Source: Actinoplanes sp. NBRC 103695 (GTDB lineage Bacteria; Actinomycetota; Actinomycetes; Mycobacteriales; Micromonosporaceae). Taken from it: a DNA stretch of 64,000 nt. Positions 55,620 to 63,561 of this stretch are shown here, piece after piece. Below the pieces are notes generated by a model, which was not told where the DNA came from, did no database searches, and worked only from the letters and a program-made list of their open reading frames with translations. The position numbers were made by a program, and so were the translations under genes. The stretch covers positions 359,671-423,670 of the forward strand of contig NZ_BSTL01000002.1 of the NCBI RefSeq assembly GCF_030269485.1, in the 5' to 3' direction. The first letter of the stretch is position 1. Each line of letters starts with the position of its first letter.

Positions 55620-56309
55620 GTGCAGGTGGAGCAACAGGCCCCGCTCCGAGCCGACGCGCGCCGCAACCGGGAACAGATCATCGAGGCGGCCCGGATGATG
55701 TTCATCCGGATCGGCACGGACGTGCCGATGGATGAGATCGCCCGCGCGGCCGGGGTGGGCATCGGCACCCTGTACCGGCGCTTCCCGGACCGCAGTGAGC
55801 TGATCAAGGCGGTGAGCCTGGACAACCTGCAACGGATGGCCGAGATGGCCCGGCGGCTGGAACGGGACGAGCCGGATCCGGCGGTCGCCCTCGACGCCCT
55901 GCTGCACAGCATCCGCGACCTGTATCTGAGCTTCGTCATGACGTCGGTGTCGGCCGTCGCGGTCCGGGCCATCAAGGACGCGCCGGCGATCCAGGAGGAG
56001 CGCGACGAACTGCTCGCCGTGGTCAGCCGGCTGCTTCGCCGCTGCCAGGAGGCGGGCGCCGTCCGCCCGGACATCGCGGCCGGAGACCTGGTGCTGATGC
56101 TGGCGGCGGTGTCCCGGCTGGTGCCGGTCGCCGACGACGAACTCGGCGAGATGGCCTTCCAGCGGTTGTTCGCGCTGATGATGGACGCGTTCCGGCCCAC
56201 GGCCGCGTCGGTGCTGCCGGGCCGGCCCGTCGACTATCAGGACGTCGAGCACCTGCGTCACCACGGCGGGCTCGCCGGATTCGGACGAATCGCCCCCGCC
56301 GCGGGTTAG
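55620..56309 (+). CDS. TetR-family transcriptional regulator
   Basis: 229 aa. The N-terminal TetR domain reads 'RADARRNREQIIEAARMMFIRIGTDVPMDEIARAAGVGIGTLYRRFPDRSELIKAV' (residues 9-65). The ligand domain ends with a C-terminal stretch containing 'FRPTAASVLPGRP', common in TetR proteins of the SACE_7040 type. It probably represses the divergent P450-ferredoxin operon by binding the palindrome at 55127-55145, though the distance is long. GTG 55620 with GAGGGGTGAG upstream; GTG 55626 is an alternative. Confidence 0.9.
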   Translation: MQVEQQAPLRADARRNREQIIEAARMMFIRIGTDVPMDEIARAAGVGIGTLYRRFPDRSELIKAVSLDNLQRMAEMARRLERDEPDPAVALDALLHSIRDLYLSFVMTSVSAVAVRAIKDAPAIQEERDELLAVVSRLLRRCQEAGAVRPDIAAGDLVLMLAAVSRLVPVADDELGEMAFQRLFALMMDAFRPTAASVLPGRPVDYQDVEHLRHHGGLAGFGRIAPAAG

Positions 56310-56316
56310 GGCGCGG

Positions 56317-57237
56317 CTAGGCCGAGGTGGTGGCCGGTACCGGCCGCGCGGCCGGCGCGACCGGGGCGGCGGCGGGTGCGGCGAGCGAGCGGACCGCCGC
56401 CAGGGTGGCGATCCAGACCAGCGTGGCGCCGAGCATGTGAGCGCCGACCAGCAGCACCGGCAGGTGCGTGAAGTACTGCACGAAGCCGATCAGGCCCTGC
56501 CCGAGCTCCACCAGGACGAGCACACCGGCCGCCCGGACGGCGGCCGGTGGCGCGTTCACCGCCCGCAGCGCGAACCACAGCGCCACGGACAGGCCGATCA
56601 GCAGGAACACCAGGTCGGCGTGGGCCTGGGAGATGTTCGTCGGGTCGAAGCCGTTGCGCGGCGTGGTCTCGTCGCCGGCGTGCGGGCCGCTGCCGGTGAC
56701 CACCACGCCGACCAGGATCACCGCCGCGCTCACCACGGTCGTGATGCGGCCCAGGGTGCGCAGCGGGACCGGCACCAGAGGGACACGCGGGCCGTCCGGC
56801 TCGGCGGTGCGCTGCCAGAGCACGTACGCCCCGGCGGTCATCACCATCGAGATCACGAAGTGGGCGCCGACGATCCACGGGTTGAGGCCGGTGAGCACCG
56901 TCACACCGCCGACCGCGCCCTGGGCCACCACGCCGAGCCCGAGCACGAAACTGAGCCGGGCCTGCGACCGCCGCCGGGGGTGCTCCAGCAGGGCGGCGAT
57001 GAAGGTGGCCAGCGCGATCAGCCCCAGCAGCACGCCGAGCAGCCGGTTGCCGAATTCGATCGCGCCGTGCACGCCCATCTCGGCGGTCGTCGTGTACGAC
57101 GCGGCGGTGCACTTGGGCCAGGTGGGGCAGCCGAGGCCGGAGCCGGTCAGGCGTACCGCGCCGCCGGTCACGACCAGCAGGGCGTTGGTGATCAGCGACG
57201 CCAGTGCCAGGGGGCGCAAAGGGAGGCGAACGGTCAC
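56317..57237 (-). CDS. ctaA: Heme A synthase (COX15/CtaA)
   Basis: 306 aa with eight membrane helices. Oxidises heme O to heme A for cytochrome oxidase, the step after CtaB. 'ALLVVTGGAVRLTGSGLGCPTWPKC', 'VHGAIEFGNRLLGVLLG' (heme-ligand His) and 'ISQAHADLVFLLIGL', 'LVGAHMLGATLVW' mark the two four-helix halves. The C-terminal ~30 residues are Ala/Pro-rich. GTG start at 57237; 80 bp of shared promoter region with the divergent suf operon. Its stop is 7 bp from the convergent tetR stop. Confidence 0.95.
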   Translation of the reverse strand: MTVRLPLRPLALASLITNALLVVTGGAVRLTGSGLGCPTWPKCTAASYTTTAEMGVHGAIEFGNRLLGVLLGLIALATFIAALLEHPRRRSQARLSFVLGLGVVAQGAVGGVTVLTGLNPWIVGAHFVISMVMTAGAYVLWQRTAEPDGPRVPLVPVPLRTLGRITTVVSAAVILVGVVVTGSGPHAGDETTPRNGFDPTNISQAHADLVFLLIGLSVALWFALRAVNAPPAAVRAAGVLVLVELGQGLIGFVQYFTHLPVLLVGAHMLGATLVWIATLAAVRSLAAPAAAPVAPAARPVPATTSA

Positions 57238-57317
57238 CAGGCGGATCGTACGCGGGTGTTCCGGATCACCGGCGGGCTGGTTTGCGGCCGCCCGCCGAAA
57301 TACGTAACGTTGGCGTA

Positions 57318-58037
57318 GTGAAATACGAGGTGCTGATCCGGAGCAGCGCGGTGGCCACGGCCGCCACGCCGGACGGACGCACCCGTGACCGGGTCACCCA
57401 GCTGCTGATGGAGCGTGGCGCGGCCACCGCGGCCGAGCTCGGCGCCCAGCTCGGGTTGAGCCCGGCGGCGATCCGCAAGCACCTCGACGCGATGCTCGCC
57501 GACCAGCTCGTCGAGGTCCGCGAGACCCGCAACCTCGCCCCGCGGGGCCGGGGCCGGCCGGCCAAGACGTTCGTGCTCACCGCCGCCGCCCGCGAGAGCT
57601 TCCCGCACTTCTACGACGGCCTGGCCGCGGCCGCGCTGCGCTGGATCAACGACCAGTGCGGCCCCGAGGCGGTCAGCGCCTTCGCCGCCACCCAGGTCTC
57701 CTCGCTCGAGGAGCGCTGCCGCACCGCTCTGCTGGAGGCCGGGGACGACCCGATCGCCAGGGCGGAGGCACTCGCCGAGGCGCTCACCGCCGAGGGATAC
57801 GCTGCCAGCGCGACCACGATCGCGACCGGCGGCCAGCTCTGTCAGAACCACTGCCCGGTGGCGCACGTGGCCGCCGAGTTCCCCCAGCTGTGCGACGCCG
57901 AGACCGCGGTCATCTCGCGGCTCGTCGGCACCCACGTGCAGCGTCTCGCCACCATCGCGCACGGCGACGGGGTGTGCACCACGCACATCCCGGGTCCAGC
58001 GCGGGAAATTGCAACCACGGTTAGGACGGATACATGA
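57318..58037 (+). CDS. sufR: SufR-type iron-sulfur transcriptional regulator
   Basis: 239 aa. An N-terminal winged helix ('[39 protein letters not shown]') is followed by a domain with a Cys cluster '[25 protein letters not shown]' (about residues 170-195) and a later 'GDGVCTTH'; these Cys bind the Fe-S cluster through which SufR senses iron-sulfur status and represses the suf operon. GTG at 57318 is the start; no ribosome site is seen, so the mRNA may be leaderless, with TACGTAACGTT (57301-57311) as promoter or operator. Its stop overlaps the sufB start (ATGA). Confidence 0.93.
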   Translation: MKYEVLIRSSAVATAATPDGRTRDRVTQLLMERGAATAAELGAQLGLSPAAIRKHLDAMLADQLVEVRETRNLAPRGRGRPAKTFVLTAAARESFPHFYDGLAAAALRWINDQCGPEAVSAFAATQVSSLEERCRTALLEAGDDPIARAEALAEALTAEGYAASATTIATGGQLCQNHCPVAHVAAEFPQLCDAETAVISRLVGTHVQRLATIAHGDGVCTTHIPGPAREIATTVRTDT

Positions 58038-59455
58038 CCGACCAGATCGTCTCTCAGGAAGAGCACCTCGCCGCCCTGGGCAAGTACGAATATGGCTGGG
58101 CCGACGCCGATACCGCCGGGGCGACCGCCCAGCGCGGCTTGTCGGAGGCCGTGGTGCGCAACATCTCCGCGCTCAAGAACGAACCGCAGTGGATGCTCGA
58201 TCTGCGGCTCAAGGGCCTGCGCCTGTTCGACCGCAAGCCCATGCCGAACTGGGGCGCCGACCTCACCGGCATCGACTTCCAGAACATCAAGTACTTCGTG
58301 CGCTCCACCGAGAAGCAGGCCGCCACCTGGGACGACCTGCCCGCCGACATCAAGAACACGTACGACAAGCTGGGCATCCCGGAGGCTGAGAAGCAGCGTC
58401 TGGTGTCCGGCGTCGCCGCGCAGTACGAGTCCGAGGTCGTCTATCACAAGATCCGTGAAGACCTCGAGGAGCAGGGCGTCCTCTTCCTCGACACCGACAC
58501 GGCCCTGCGTGAGCACGAGGACGTCTTCAAGGAGTACTTCGGCACGGTGATCCCGGTCGGCGACAACAAGTTCGCCGCGCTGAACACGTCCGTGTGGTCG
58601 GGCGGCTCGTTCATCTACGTGCCGAAGGGCGTGCACGTCGATATCCCGCTGCAGGCCTACTTCCGGATCAACACGGAGAACATGGGCCAGTTCGAGCGGA
58701 CGCTGATCATCGTCGACGAGGGCGCCTACGTGCACTACGTCGAGGGCTGCACCGCGCCGATCTACTCGTCCGACTCGCTGCACTCGGCGGTCGTCGAGAT
58801 CATCGTCAAGAAGAACGCCCGCTGCCGGTACACGACCATCCAGAACTGGTCGAACAACGTCTACAACCTGGTCACCAAGCGCGCCACCTGCGAAGAGGGC
58901 GCGACCATGGAGTGGGTCGACGGCAACATCGGCTCCAAGGTGACGATGAAGTACCCGGCCGTCTACATGACCGGCCCGCACGCCAAGGGCGAGGTGCTCT
59001 CGGTGGCGATGGCCGGCGAGGGTCAGCACCAGGACGCCGGCGCCAAGATGGTGCACGCCGCGCCGCACACCTCCTCGTCGATCATCTCCAAGTCGATCGC
59101 CCGGGGCGGTGGCCGCACGTCGTACCGCGGCCTGGTGCAGGTCCTGGACGGCTCGCACCACAGCGCCAGCACGGTCAAGTGCGACGCGCTGCTGGTCGAC
59201 ACGATCTCCCGGTCGGACACGTACCCGTACGTGGACATCCGCGAGGACGACGTGAACATGGGCCACGAGGCGACCGTGTCCAAGATCAGCGACGACCAGC
59301 TCTTCTACCTGATGAGCCGGGGCCTGACCGAGGACGAGGCGATGGCGATGATCGTGCGCGGCTTCATCGAGCCGATCGCCAAGGAACTGCCCATGGAGTA
59401 CGCGCTCGAGTTGAACCGCCTGATCGAACTCCAGATGGAAGGGGCAGTGGGCTAA
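58034..59455 (+). CDS. sufB: Fe-S cluster assembly scaffold SufB
   Basis: 473 aa. SufB forms the SufBCD scaffold on which Fe-S clusters are built. Typical stretches are 'SWKNEPxWML'-like '[21 protein letters not shown]', '[19 protein letters not shown]', '[25 protein letters not shown]', '[24 protein letters not shown]' (functional Cys) and '[16 protein letters not shown]'. The C-terminus '[20 protein letters not shown]' is complete. ATG overlaps the sufR stop (ATGA) and sufD follows after 3 bp. Confidence 0.98.
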   Translation: MTDQIVSQEEHLAALGKYEYGWADADTAGATAQRGLSEAVVRNISALKNEPQWMLDLRLKGLRLFDRKPMPNWGADLTGIDFQNIKYFVRSTEKQAATWDDLPADIKNTYDKLGIPEAEKQRLVSGVAAQYESEVVYHKIREDLEEQGVLFLDTDTALREHEDVFKEYFGTVIPVGDNKFAALNTSVWSGGSFIYVPKGVHVDIPLQAYFRINTENMGQFERTLIIVDEGAYVHYVEGCTAPIYSSDSLHSAVVEIIVKKNARCRYTTIQNWSNNVYNLVTKRATCEEGATMEWVDGNIGSKVTMKYPAVYMTGPHAKGEVLSVAMAGEGQHQDAGAKMVHAAPHTSSSIISKSIARGGGRTSYRGLVQVLDGSHHSASTVKCDALLVDTISRSDTYPYVDIREDDVNMGHEATVSKISDDQLFYLMSRGLTEDEAMAMIVRGFIEPIAKELPMEYALELNRLIELQMEGAVG

Positions 59456-59458
59456 TCC

Positions 59459-60589
59459 ATGTCCACCGAGACAACCGCGCCGCCGCCCAGCACCAAGTCA
59501 CAGGTGCTGCGGTCCTTTGACGTCACCGACTTCCCCAAGGTCGGCGGGCTCGAGGAGGAGTGGCGTTTCACCCCGATCAAACGGCTCGGTGAGCTGATCA
59601 CCGCGACCGCGCTGACCGGTGTCGCGCCGGAGTGGCAGCACGACCAGCTGCCGCCCGGCGTGTCGATCAAGGACGTCGAGTCGGTCGACGCGATCCTCAC
59701 GCCGTTCGACCGGATCAGCGCCCTGGCCTACGGCTCGGCCGCCGGCGTCACGCTGATCGACGTCGCCGCCGAGACCGAGGTCGACGAGCCGGTGCTCATC
59801 CGGCGGGTCGGCGCCGGTGGCGCGGCGGCGGGCGCGCGCACGTACGTCAGGCTCGGGAACTTCGCCAAGGTCACGCTGATCCTGGAGCAGACCGGCGACG
59901 CCACCCTGGCCGACAACATCGAGGTCGTGCTGGGTGACAGCGCGCAGCTGACCTTCGTGACGCTGGACGAGTGGGCCGCCACCGCGGTGCACGCCCAGCA
60001 CATCAAGTTCCAGGTCGGGCGCGACGCGCGGGTCGAGCACGTGCAGGTCACTCTCGGCGGCGATGTGGTCCGGCAGTTCACCAGCGTCGAGTACGCCGGG
60101 CGCGGCGGCGACGCCGAGCTGTGGGGCATCTACTTCGCCGACGCCGGTCAGCACATCGAGCACCGGCAACTCGTCGACCACGGTGTGCCGGACTGCCGCA
60201 GCTACGTCGGCTACCGCGGCGCCCTCCAGGGCGAGTCGGCCAAGACCGTCTGGGTCGGCGACGTGGTCATCCGGGCCACGGCCACGGGCACCGAGACGTA
60301 CGAGATCAACCGGAATTTGATCCTGACCGACGGGGCGATCGCTCACTCCGTACCCAATCTCGAGATCGAGACCGGCGAGGTCGCCGGCGCCGGACACGCG
60401 AGCGCGACCGGCCGCTTCGACGACGAGCAGCTGTTCTACCTGATGGCGCGCGGCATCCCCGAGGGTGAGGCCCGCAAGCTGGTGGTGCGCGGCTTCTTCG
60501 CCGAGCTGATCAACAAGATCCCGTCCGAGCAGCTGCGCGAGCGACTGGGAGACGCGATCGAGGCCCGGCTGACCAAGGCGGGCTCTTGA
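59459..60589 (+). CDS. sufD: Fe-S cluster assembly protein SufD
   Basis: 376 aa. Paralog and partner of SufB in the SufBCD complex. The beta-helix core is seen at 'VTLILEQTGDATLADNIEVVLGDSAQLTFVTLDEW' and the conserved His region at 'GQHIEHRQLVDHGVPDCRSYVGYRGALQGESAKTVWVG'. The C-terminal 'FYLMARGIPEGEARKLVVRGFFAELI' pairs with SufC. Three bases after sufB and one base before the Rieske gene, so part of the same message. Confidence 0.97.
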   Translation: MSTETTAPPPSTKSQVLRSFDVTDFPKVGGLEEEWRFTPIKRLGELITATALTGVAPEWQHDQLPPGVSIKDVESVDAILTPFDRISALAYGSAAGVTLIDVAAETEVDEPVLIRRVGAGGAAAGARTYVRLGNFAKVTLILEQTGDATLADNIEVVLGDSAQLTFVTLDEWAATAVHAQHIKFQVGRDARVEHVQVTLGGDVVRQFTSVEYAGRGGDAELWGIYFADAGQHIEHRQLVDHGVPDCRSYVGYRGALQGESAKTVWVGDVVIRATATGTETYEINRNLILTDGAIAHSVPNLEIETGEVAGAGHASATGRFDDEQLFYLMARGIPEGEARKLVVRGFFAELINKIPSEQLRERLGDAIEARLTKAGS

Positions 60590-60590
60590 G

Positions 60591-60923
60591 ATGAGCTTCG
60601 CGTTTGTGGGGCCGGTCGACGTGGTGGCGAAAGGCGCGGTCCACGCCACCGAGATCGACGGTGTCGAGATCGCGATCGTGCACGCCGACGACGACCAGTT
60701 CTACGCCGTCCGCGACGAGTGCTCGCACGCCTCCATCGCGCTCTCCGAGGGCGAGGTCGACGGCTGCACGCTCGAGTGCTGGCTGCACGGGTCGCGCTTC
60801 GACCTGCGTACCGGTGAGCCCTCCGGCCCACCCGCCACCGAGCCCGTGGCGACCTTCCCCGTCGAGATCCGCGACGGCGACATCTACGTATCGACGACAC
60901 CGAGCAATGGAGTTATGCCGTGA
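60591..60923 (+). CDS. Rieske-type ferredoxin (suf operon)
   Basis: 110 aa. Soluble Rieske [2Fe-2S] domain: 'CSHASIALS' gives Cys and His, 'CWLHGSRFDLRTG' gives the second Cys-x2-His pair. It resembles ferredoxin components of non-heme oxygenases and is a regular member of actinobacterial suf operons, where it may supply electrons for cluster assembly or repair. It starts 1 bp after sufD, and its stop overlaps the sufC GTG (GTGA). Confidence 0.95.
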   Translation: MSFAFVGPVDVVAKGAVHATEIDGVEIAIVHADDDQFYAVRDECSHASIALSEGEVDGCTLECWLHGSRFDLRTGEPSGPPATEPVATFPVEIRDGDIYVSTTPSNGVMP

Positions 60924-61690
60924 GCACCCTCGAGATCCGCGACCTGCAGGTGTCGGTGAAGCTGCCCGAGGGCCAGCTGAAGCCGATCCTGGCCGGCGTC
61001 GACCTGACCGTCCGGTCCGGTGAGACGCACGCCATCATGGGTCCGAACGGATCCGGCAAGTCCACGCTGGCCTACTCCATCGCGGGCCACCCGAAATACC
61101 AGATCACCGGCGGCACGGTCACCCTCGACGGCGAGGACGTGCTGGCGCAGACCGTCGACGAGCGAGCCCGGGCCGGCCTCTTCCTGGCCATGCAGTACCC
61201 GGTCGAGGTGCCCGGCGTGTCGGTGGCGAACTTCCTGCGTACCGCCAAGACCGCCATCGACGGCGAGGCGCCGAAGCTGCGTACCTGGGCCGGCGAGCTG
61301 CGTGGCGCCATGGAGAAGCTGCACATGGACCCGGCGTTCGCCCAGCGCAACGTCAACGAGGGCTTCTCCGGCGGTGAGAAGAAGCGGCACGAGATCATGC
61401 AGCTCGAGCTCCTCAAGCCGAAGATCGCGATCCTCGACGAGACCGACTCCGGGCTCGACATCGACGCGCTCAAGATCGTCTCCGAGGGTGTGAACCGGGT
61501 CCGCGCGACCGGCGAGACCGGCCTGCTGCTGATCACCCACTACACGCGCATCCTCCGTTACATCAAGCCGGACTTCGTGCACGTCTTCGTGGCCGGCAAG
61601 ATCGTCAAGGAGGGCGGCCCGGAGCTCGCCGAAGAGCTCGAGGCTTCTGGTTACGCCGAGTTCGTCGAGAAGGCGGGCGCCCCGGCATGA
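60920..61690 (+). CDS. sufC: Fe-S cluster assembly ATPase SufC
   Basis: 256 aa ABC-type ATPase of the SufBCD complex. Walker A GPNGSGKST (about residue 41), Q-loop 'MQYPVEVPGVS', signature 'FSGGEKKRHEI' (about 150), Walker B 'IAILDETDSGLDID', H-loop 'LLITHYTRIL'. It powers cluster assembly on SufB-SufD. GTG start overlaps the stop of the Rieske gene, and a short ORF overlaps its own stop. Confidence 0.98.
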   Translation: MSTLEIRDLQVSVKLPEGQLKPILAGVDLTVRSGETHAIMGPNGSGKSTLAYSIAGHPKYQITGGTVTLDGEDVLAQTVDERARAGLFLAMQYPVEVPGVSVANFLRTAKTAIDGEAPKLRTWAGELRGAMEKLHMDPAFAQRNVNEGFSGGEKKRHEIMQLELLKPKIAILDETDSGLDIDALKIVSEGVNRVRATGETGLLLITHYTRILRYIKPDFVHVFVAGKIVKEGGPELAEELEASGYAEFVEKAGAPA

Positions 61691-61779
61691 CCGCCTGCAC
61701 CGAGCGGCAGGACCCGGCGGCTGTGGACGGCACAGTGGGCGAGGGCCAGAAGGGCATGCCAAAGGAGGCGCAGCCATGA
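61687..61779 (+). CDS. 30-aa small ORF bridging sufC and sufS
   Basis: ATG at 61687 overlaps the sufC stop (ATGA) and the TGA at 61777-61779 overlaps the sufS ATG (ATGA). The 30-residue product starts MTACTERQDP and ends MPKEAQP, with one Cys, and is hydrophilic. It exactly fills the 85-bp gap between the two genes. The strong sufS ribosome site AAAGGAGG (61761-61768) lies within it. Translation is plausible because both ends are coupled, but the peptide may only serve to carry ribosomes from sufC to sufS. Confidence 0.45.
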   Translation: MTACTERQDPAAVDGTVGEGQKGMPKEAQP

Positions 61780-63002
61780 CGGCCTTCGACGTCGCGCGGG
61801 TTCGGGAGGACTTCCCGATCCTGAGCCGGGAGATCAACGGGCATCCGCTGGTCTACCTCGACAGCGCCAACACCTCGCACAAGCCGGTGCAGGTGCTCGA
61901 CGTCATGCGGACGTACTGGGAGCGGCACAACGCCAACGTGTCGCGCTCGGTGCACACGCTCGGCACCGAGTCGACCACCGCGTACGAGGACGCCCGCGCC
62001 AAGGTGGCGACGTTCATCGGCGCCCGGTCGCCCGACGAGGTCGTGTTCACCAAGAACTCGACCGAGGCGATCAACCTGGTGGCGCACTCGCTGGGCGCTT
62101 CGGTGGGCCCCGGCGATGAAGTCGTGATCTCCGAGATGGAGCACCACTCCAACATCGTGCCGTGGCAGCTCCTGTGCGAGCGGACCGGCGCGACGCTGCG
62201 GTGGTTCGGCATCACCGACGACGGTCTGCTGGACGAATCCGGCCTCGCCGAGCTGATCAACGAACGCACCAGGATCGTTTCGCTGGTGCACATGTCGAAC
62301 ATCCTCGGCACCATCAACGACGTCTCCCGGATCATCGCCCGCGCCCACGAGGTCGGCGCGCAGGTGCTGCTGGACTGCTCGCAGTCGGTGCCGCATCTGC
62401 CGCTCGACGTCGTCGAGCTGGGCGCCGACCTGATCGCGTTCACCGGCCACAAGATGCTCGGCCCGACCGGCATCGGCGTGCTCTGGGCCCGCGCGGACCT
62501 GCTCCGCGAGATGCCGCCGTTCCTCGGTGGCGGCTCGATGATCGAGACCGTCACGATGGAACGCACCACCTACGCCGCGCCGCCCGCCCGGTTCGAGGCC
62601 GGCACCCCGCCGATCGCCGAGGCGGTCGGCCTCGGCGCCGCCGTGGACTATCTCTCCGCGATCGGCATGCGGGAGATCCACGAGCACGAGATCGAGCTCA
62701 CCGGGTACGCCTTGAAGACGCTGGCCGGCATCGACGGCGTGCGGGTCTACGGCCCCGGTACGCCCGACGGCCGCGGCGGCACGGTCTCCTTCGACGTCGC
62801 CGGGGTGCACCCGCACGACGTCGGGCAGATCCTGGACGACCTGGGTGTCGAGGTCCGCGTGGGGCATCATTGCGCTCGTCCGGTGTGCGCCCGCTTCGGC
62901 GTCTCGTCGATGACTCGCGCGTCGTTCTACCTCTACAACACCACTGCGGAGATCGACGCGCTGGCCGCCGGGGTCGAGCAGGTGAAGAAGGTGTTCTCGT
63001 GA
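61776..63002 (+). CDS. sufS: Cysteine desulfurase SufS
   Basis: 408 aa, group II cysteine desulfurase. The PLP-binding Lys lies in 'FTGHKMLGPTGIGVLW' (about residue 226) and the active Cys in 'VRVGHHCARPVCARFG' (about residue 366). 'YLDSANTSHKPVQVLD' and 'DEVVISEMEHHSNIVPWQ' are family stretches. It takes sulfur from cysteine and passes it to SufU. ATG after AAAGGAGG; strong translation is expected. Its stop overlaps the ATG of a second small ORF. Confidence 0.98.
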   Translation: MTAFDVARVREDFPILSREINGHPLVYLDSANTSHKPVQVLDVMRTYWERHNANVSRSVHTLGTESTTAYEDARAKVATFIGARSPDEVVFTKNSTEAINLVAHSLGASVGPGDEVVISEMEHHSNIVPWQLLCERTGATLRWFGITDDGLLDESGLAELINERTRIVSLVHMSNILGTINDVSRIIARAHEVGAQVLLDCSQSVPHLPLDVVELGADLIAFTGHKMLGPTGIGVLWARADLLREMPPFLGGGSMIETVTMERTTYAAPPARFEAGTPPIAEAVGLGAAVDYLSAIGMREIHEHEIELTGYALKTLAGIDGVRVYGPGTPDGRGGTVSFDVAGVHPHDVGQILDDLGVEVRVGHHCARPVCARFGVSSMTRASFYLYNTTAEIDALAAGVEQVKKVFS

Positions 63003-63130
63003 TGATGGCCTCGCCCAGCTCGGCGGGCGCTGCTCCCCGAGGAGTCGTTGTCGGCGCCACCGGTCTCCGGCCGGGAAAGTGCGCCCGTCCAGAAACCGGC
63101 GTCCCCGACAACGACGGGAGCAACGCATGA
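63002..63130 (+). CDS. 42-aa small ORF bridging sufS and sufU
   Basis: ATG at 63002 shares its A with the sufS TGA (TGATG), and the TGA at 63128-63130 overlaps the sufU ATG (ATGA). The product begins MMASPSSAGAAPRG and contains GKCARPE with one Cys. The DNA inside forms a long inverted repeat: GTCGTTGTCGG (63044-63054) with CCGACAACGAC (63105-63115), extended by a further imperfect stem, plus outer arms GCTCCC/GGGAGC. It fills the whole 124-bp gap. As with the first small ORF, coding function is unproven. Confidence 0.4.
   Translation: MMASPSSAGAAPRGVVVGATGLRPGKCARPETGVPDNDGSNA
63044..63115. repeat. Imperfect palindrome inside the sufS-sufU spacer
   Basis: Arms of about 21 bp with 18 paired positions enclose a ~30-nt loop. 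At RNA level this is a stable hairpin between two suf cistrons, 40 nt after the sufS stop and 11 nt before the sufU start. Confidence 0.7.
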
Positions 63131-63561
63131 CGGACCAGCTGTACCAGGAGATCATCCTGGACCACTACAAGCACCCGCATGGGCGTGGGCTGCGCGATCC
63201 GTACTCCGGTGAGGCGCACCACGTGAACCCGACGTGCGGCGACGAGATCACGGTCCGGGTCACGGACGATCTTTCCGACATCTCGTACGACGGGATGGGG
63301 TGCTCGATCAGCCAGGCGTCCGCGTCCGTGCTGCACGAGCTGCTCAAGGGCAAGCCGATCGGTGAGGCGGCGAAGATCCATGAGGCGTTCGTCGAGCTGA
63401 TGCAGGGTCGCGGTCAGGTCGAGCCGGACGAGGAAGTACTGGGCGACGGGATCGCTTTCGCCGGGGTCGCGCGGTACCCGGCCCGGGTCAAATGTGCGCT
63501 GCTGCCGTGGATGGCGTTCAAGGACGCCGCGGCACGTGCCGGTGTGGAGGTAACGGTATGA
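63127..63561 (+). CDS. sufU: Sulfur acceptor/scaffold SufU
   Basis: 144 aa, IscU-like zinc protein. Ligand cysteines lie in 'HHVNPTCGDEITV' (about residue 38), 'GMGCSISQAS' (about 61) and 'RVKCALLPW' (about 123); the extra ~20-residue GIAF-containing stretch that distinguishes SufU from IscU is present ('DGIAFAGVARYPAR'). It receives sulfur from SufS. ATG overlaps the end of the second small ORF; its stop overlaps the sufT ATG (ATGA). GGGAG lies 9 nt upstream. Confidence 0.97.
   Translation: MTDQLYQEIILDHYKHPHGRGLRDPYSGEAHHVNPTCGDEITVRVTDDLSDISYDGMGCSISQASASVLHELLKGKPIGEAAKIHEAFVELMQGRGQVEPDEEVLGDGIAFAGVARYPARVKCALLPWMAFKDAAARAGVEVTV

Noticed and set aside
53636-56309. Antibiotic biosynthetic cluster around the P450
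   Set aside because: Only P450, ferredoxin and TetR are present; no polyketide synthase, NRPS, terpene or RiPP genes lie nearby.
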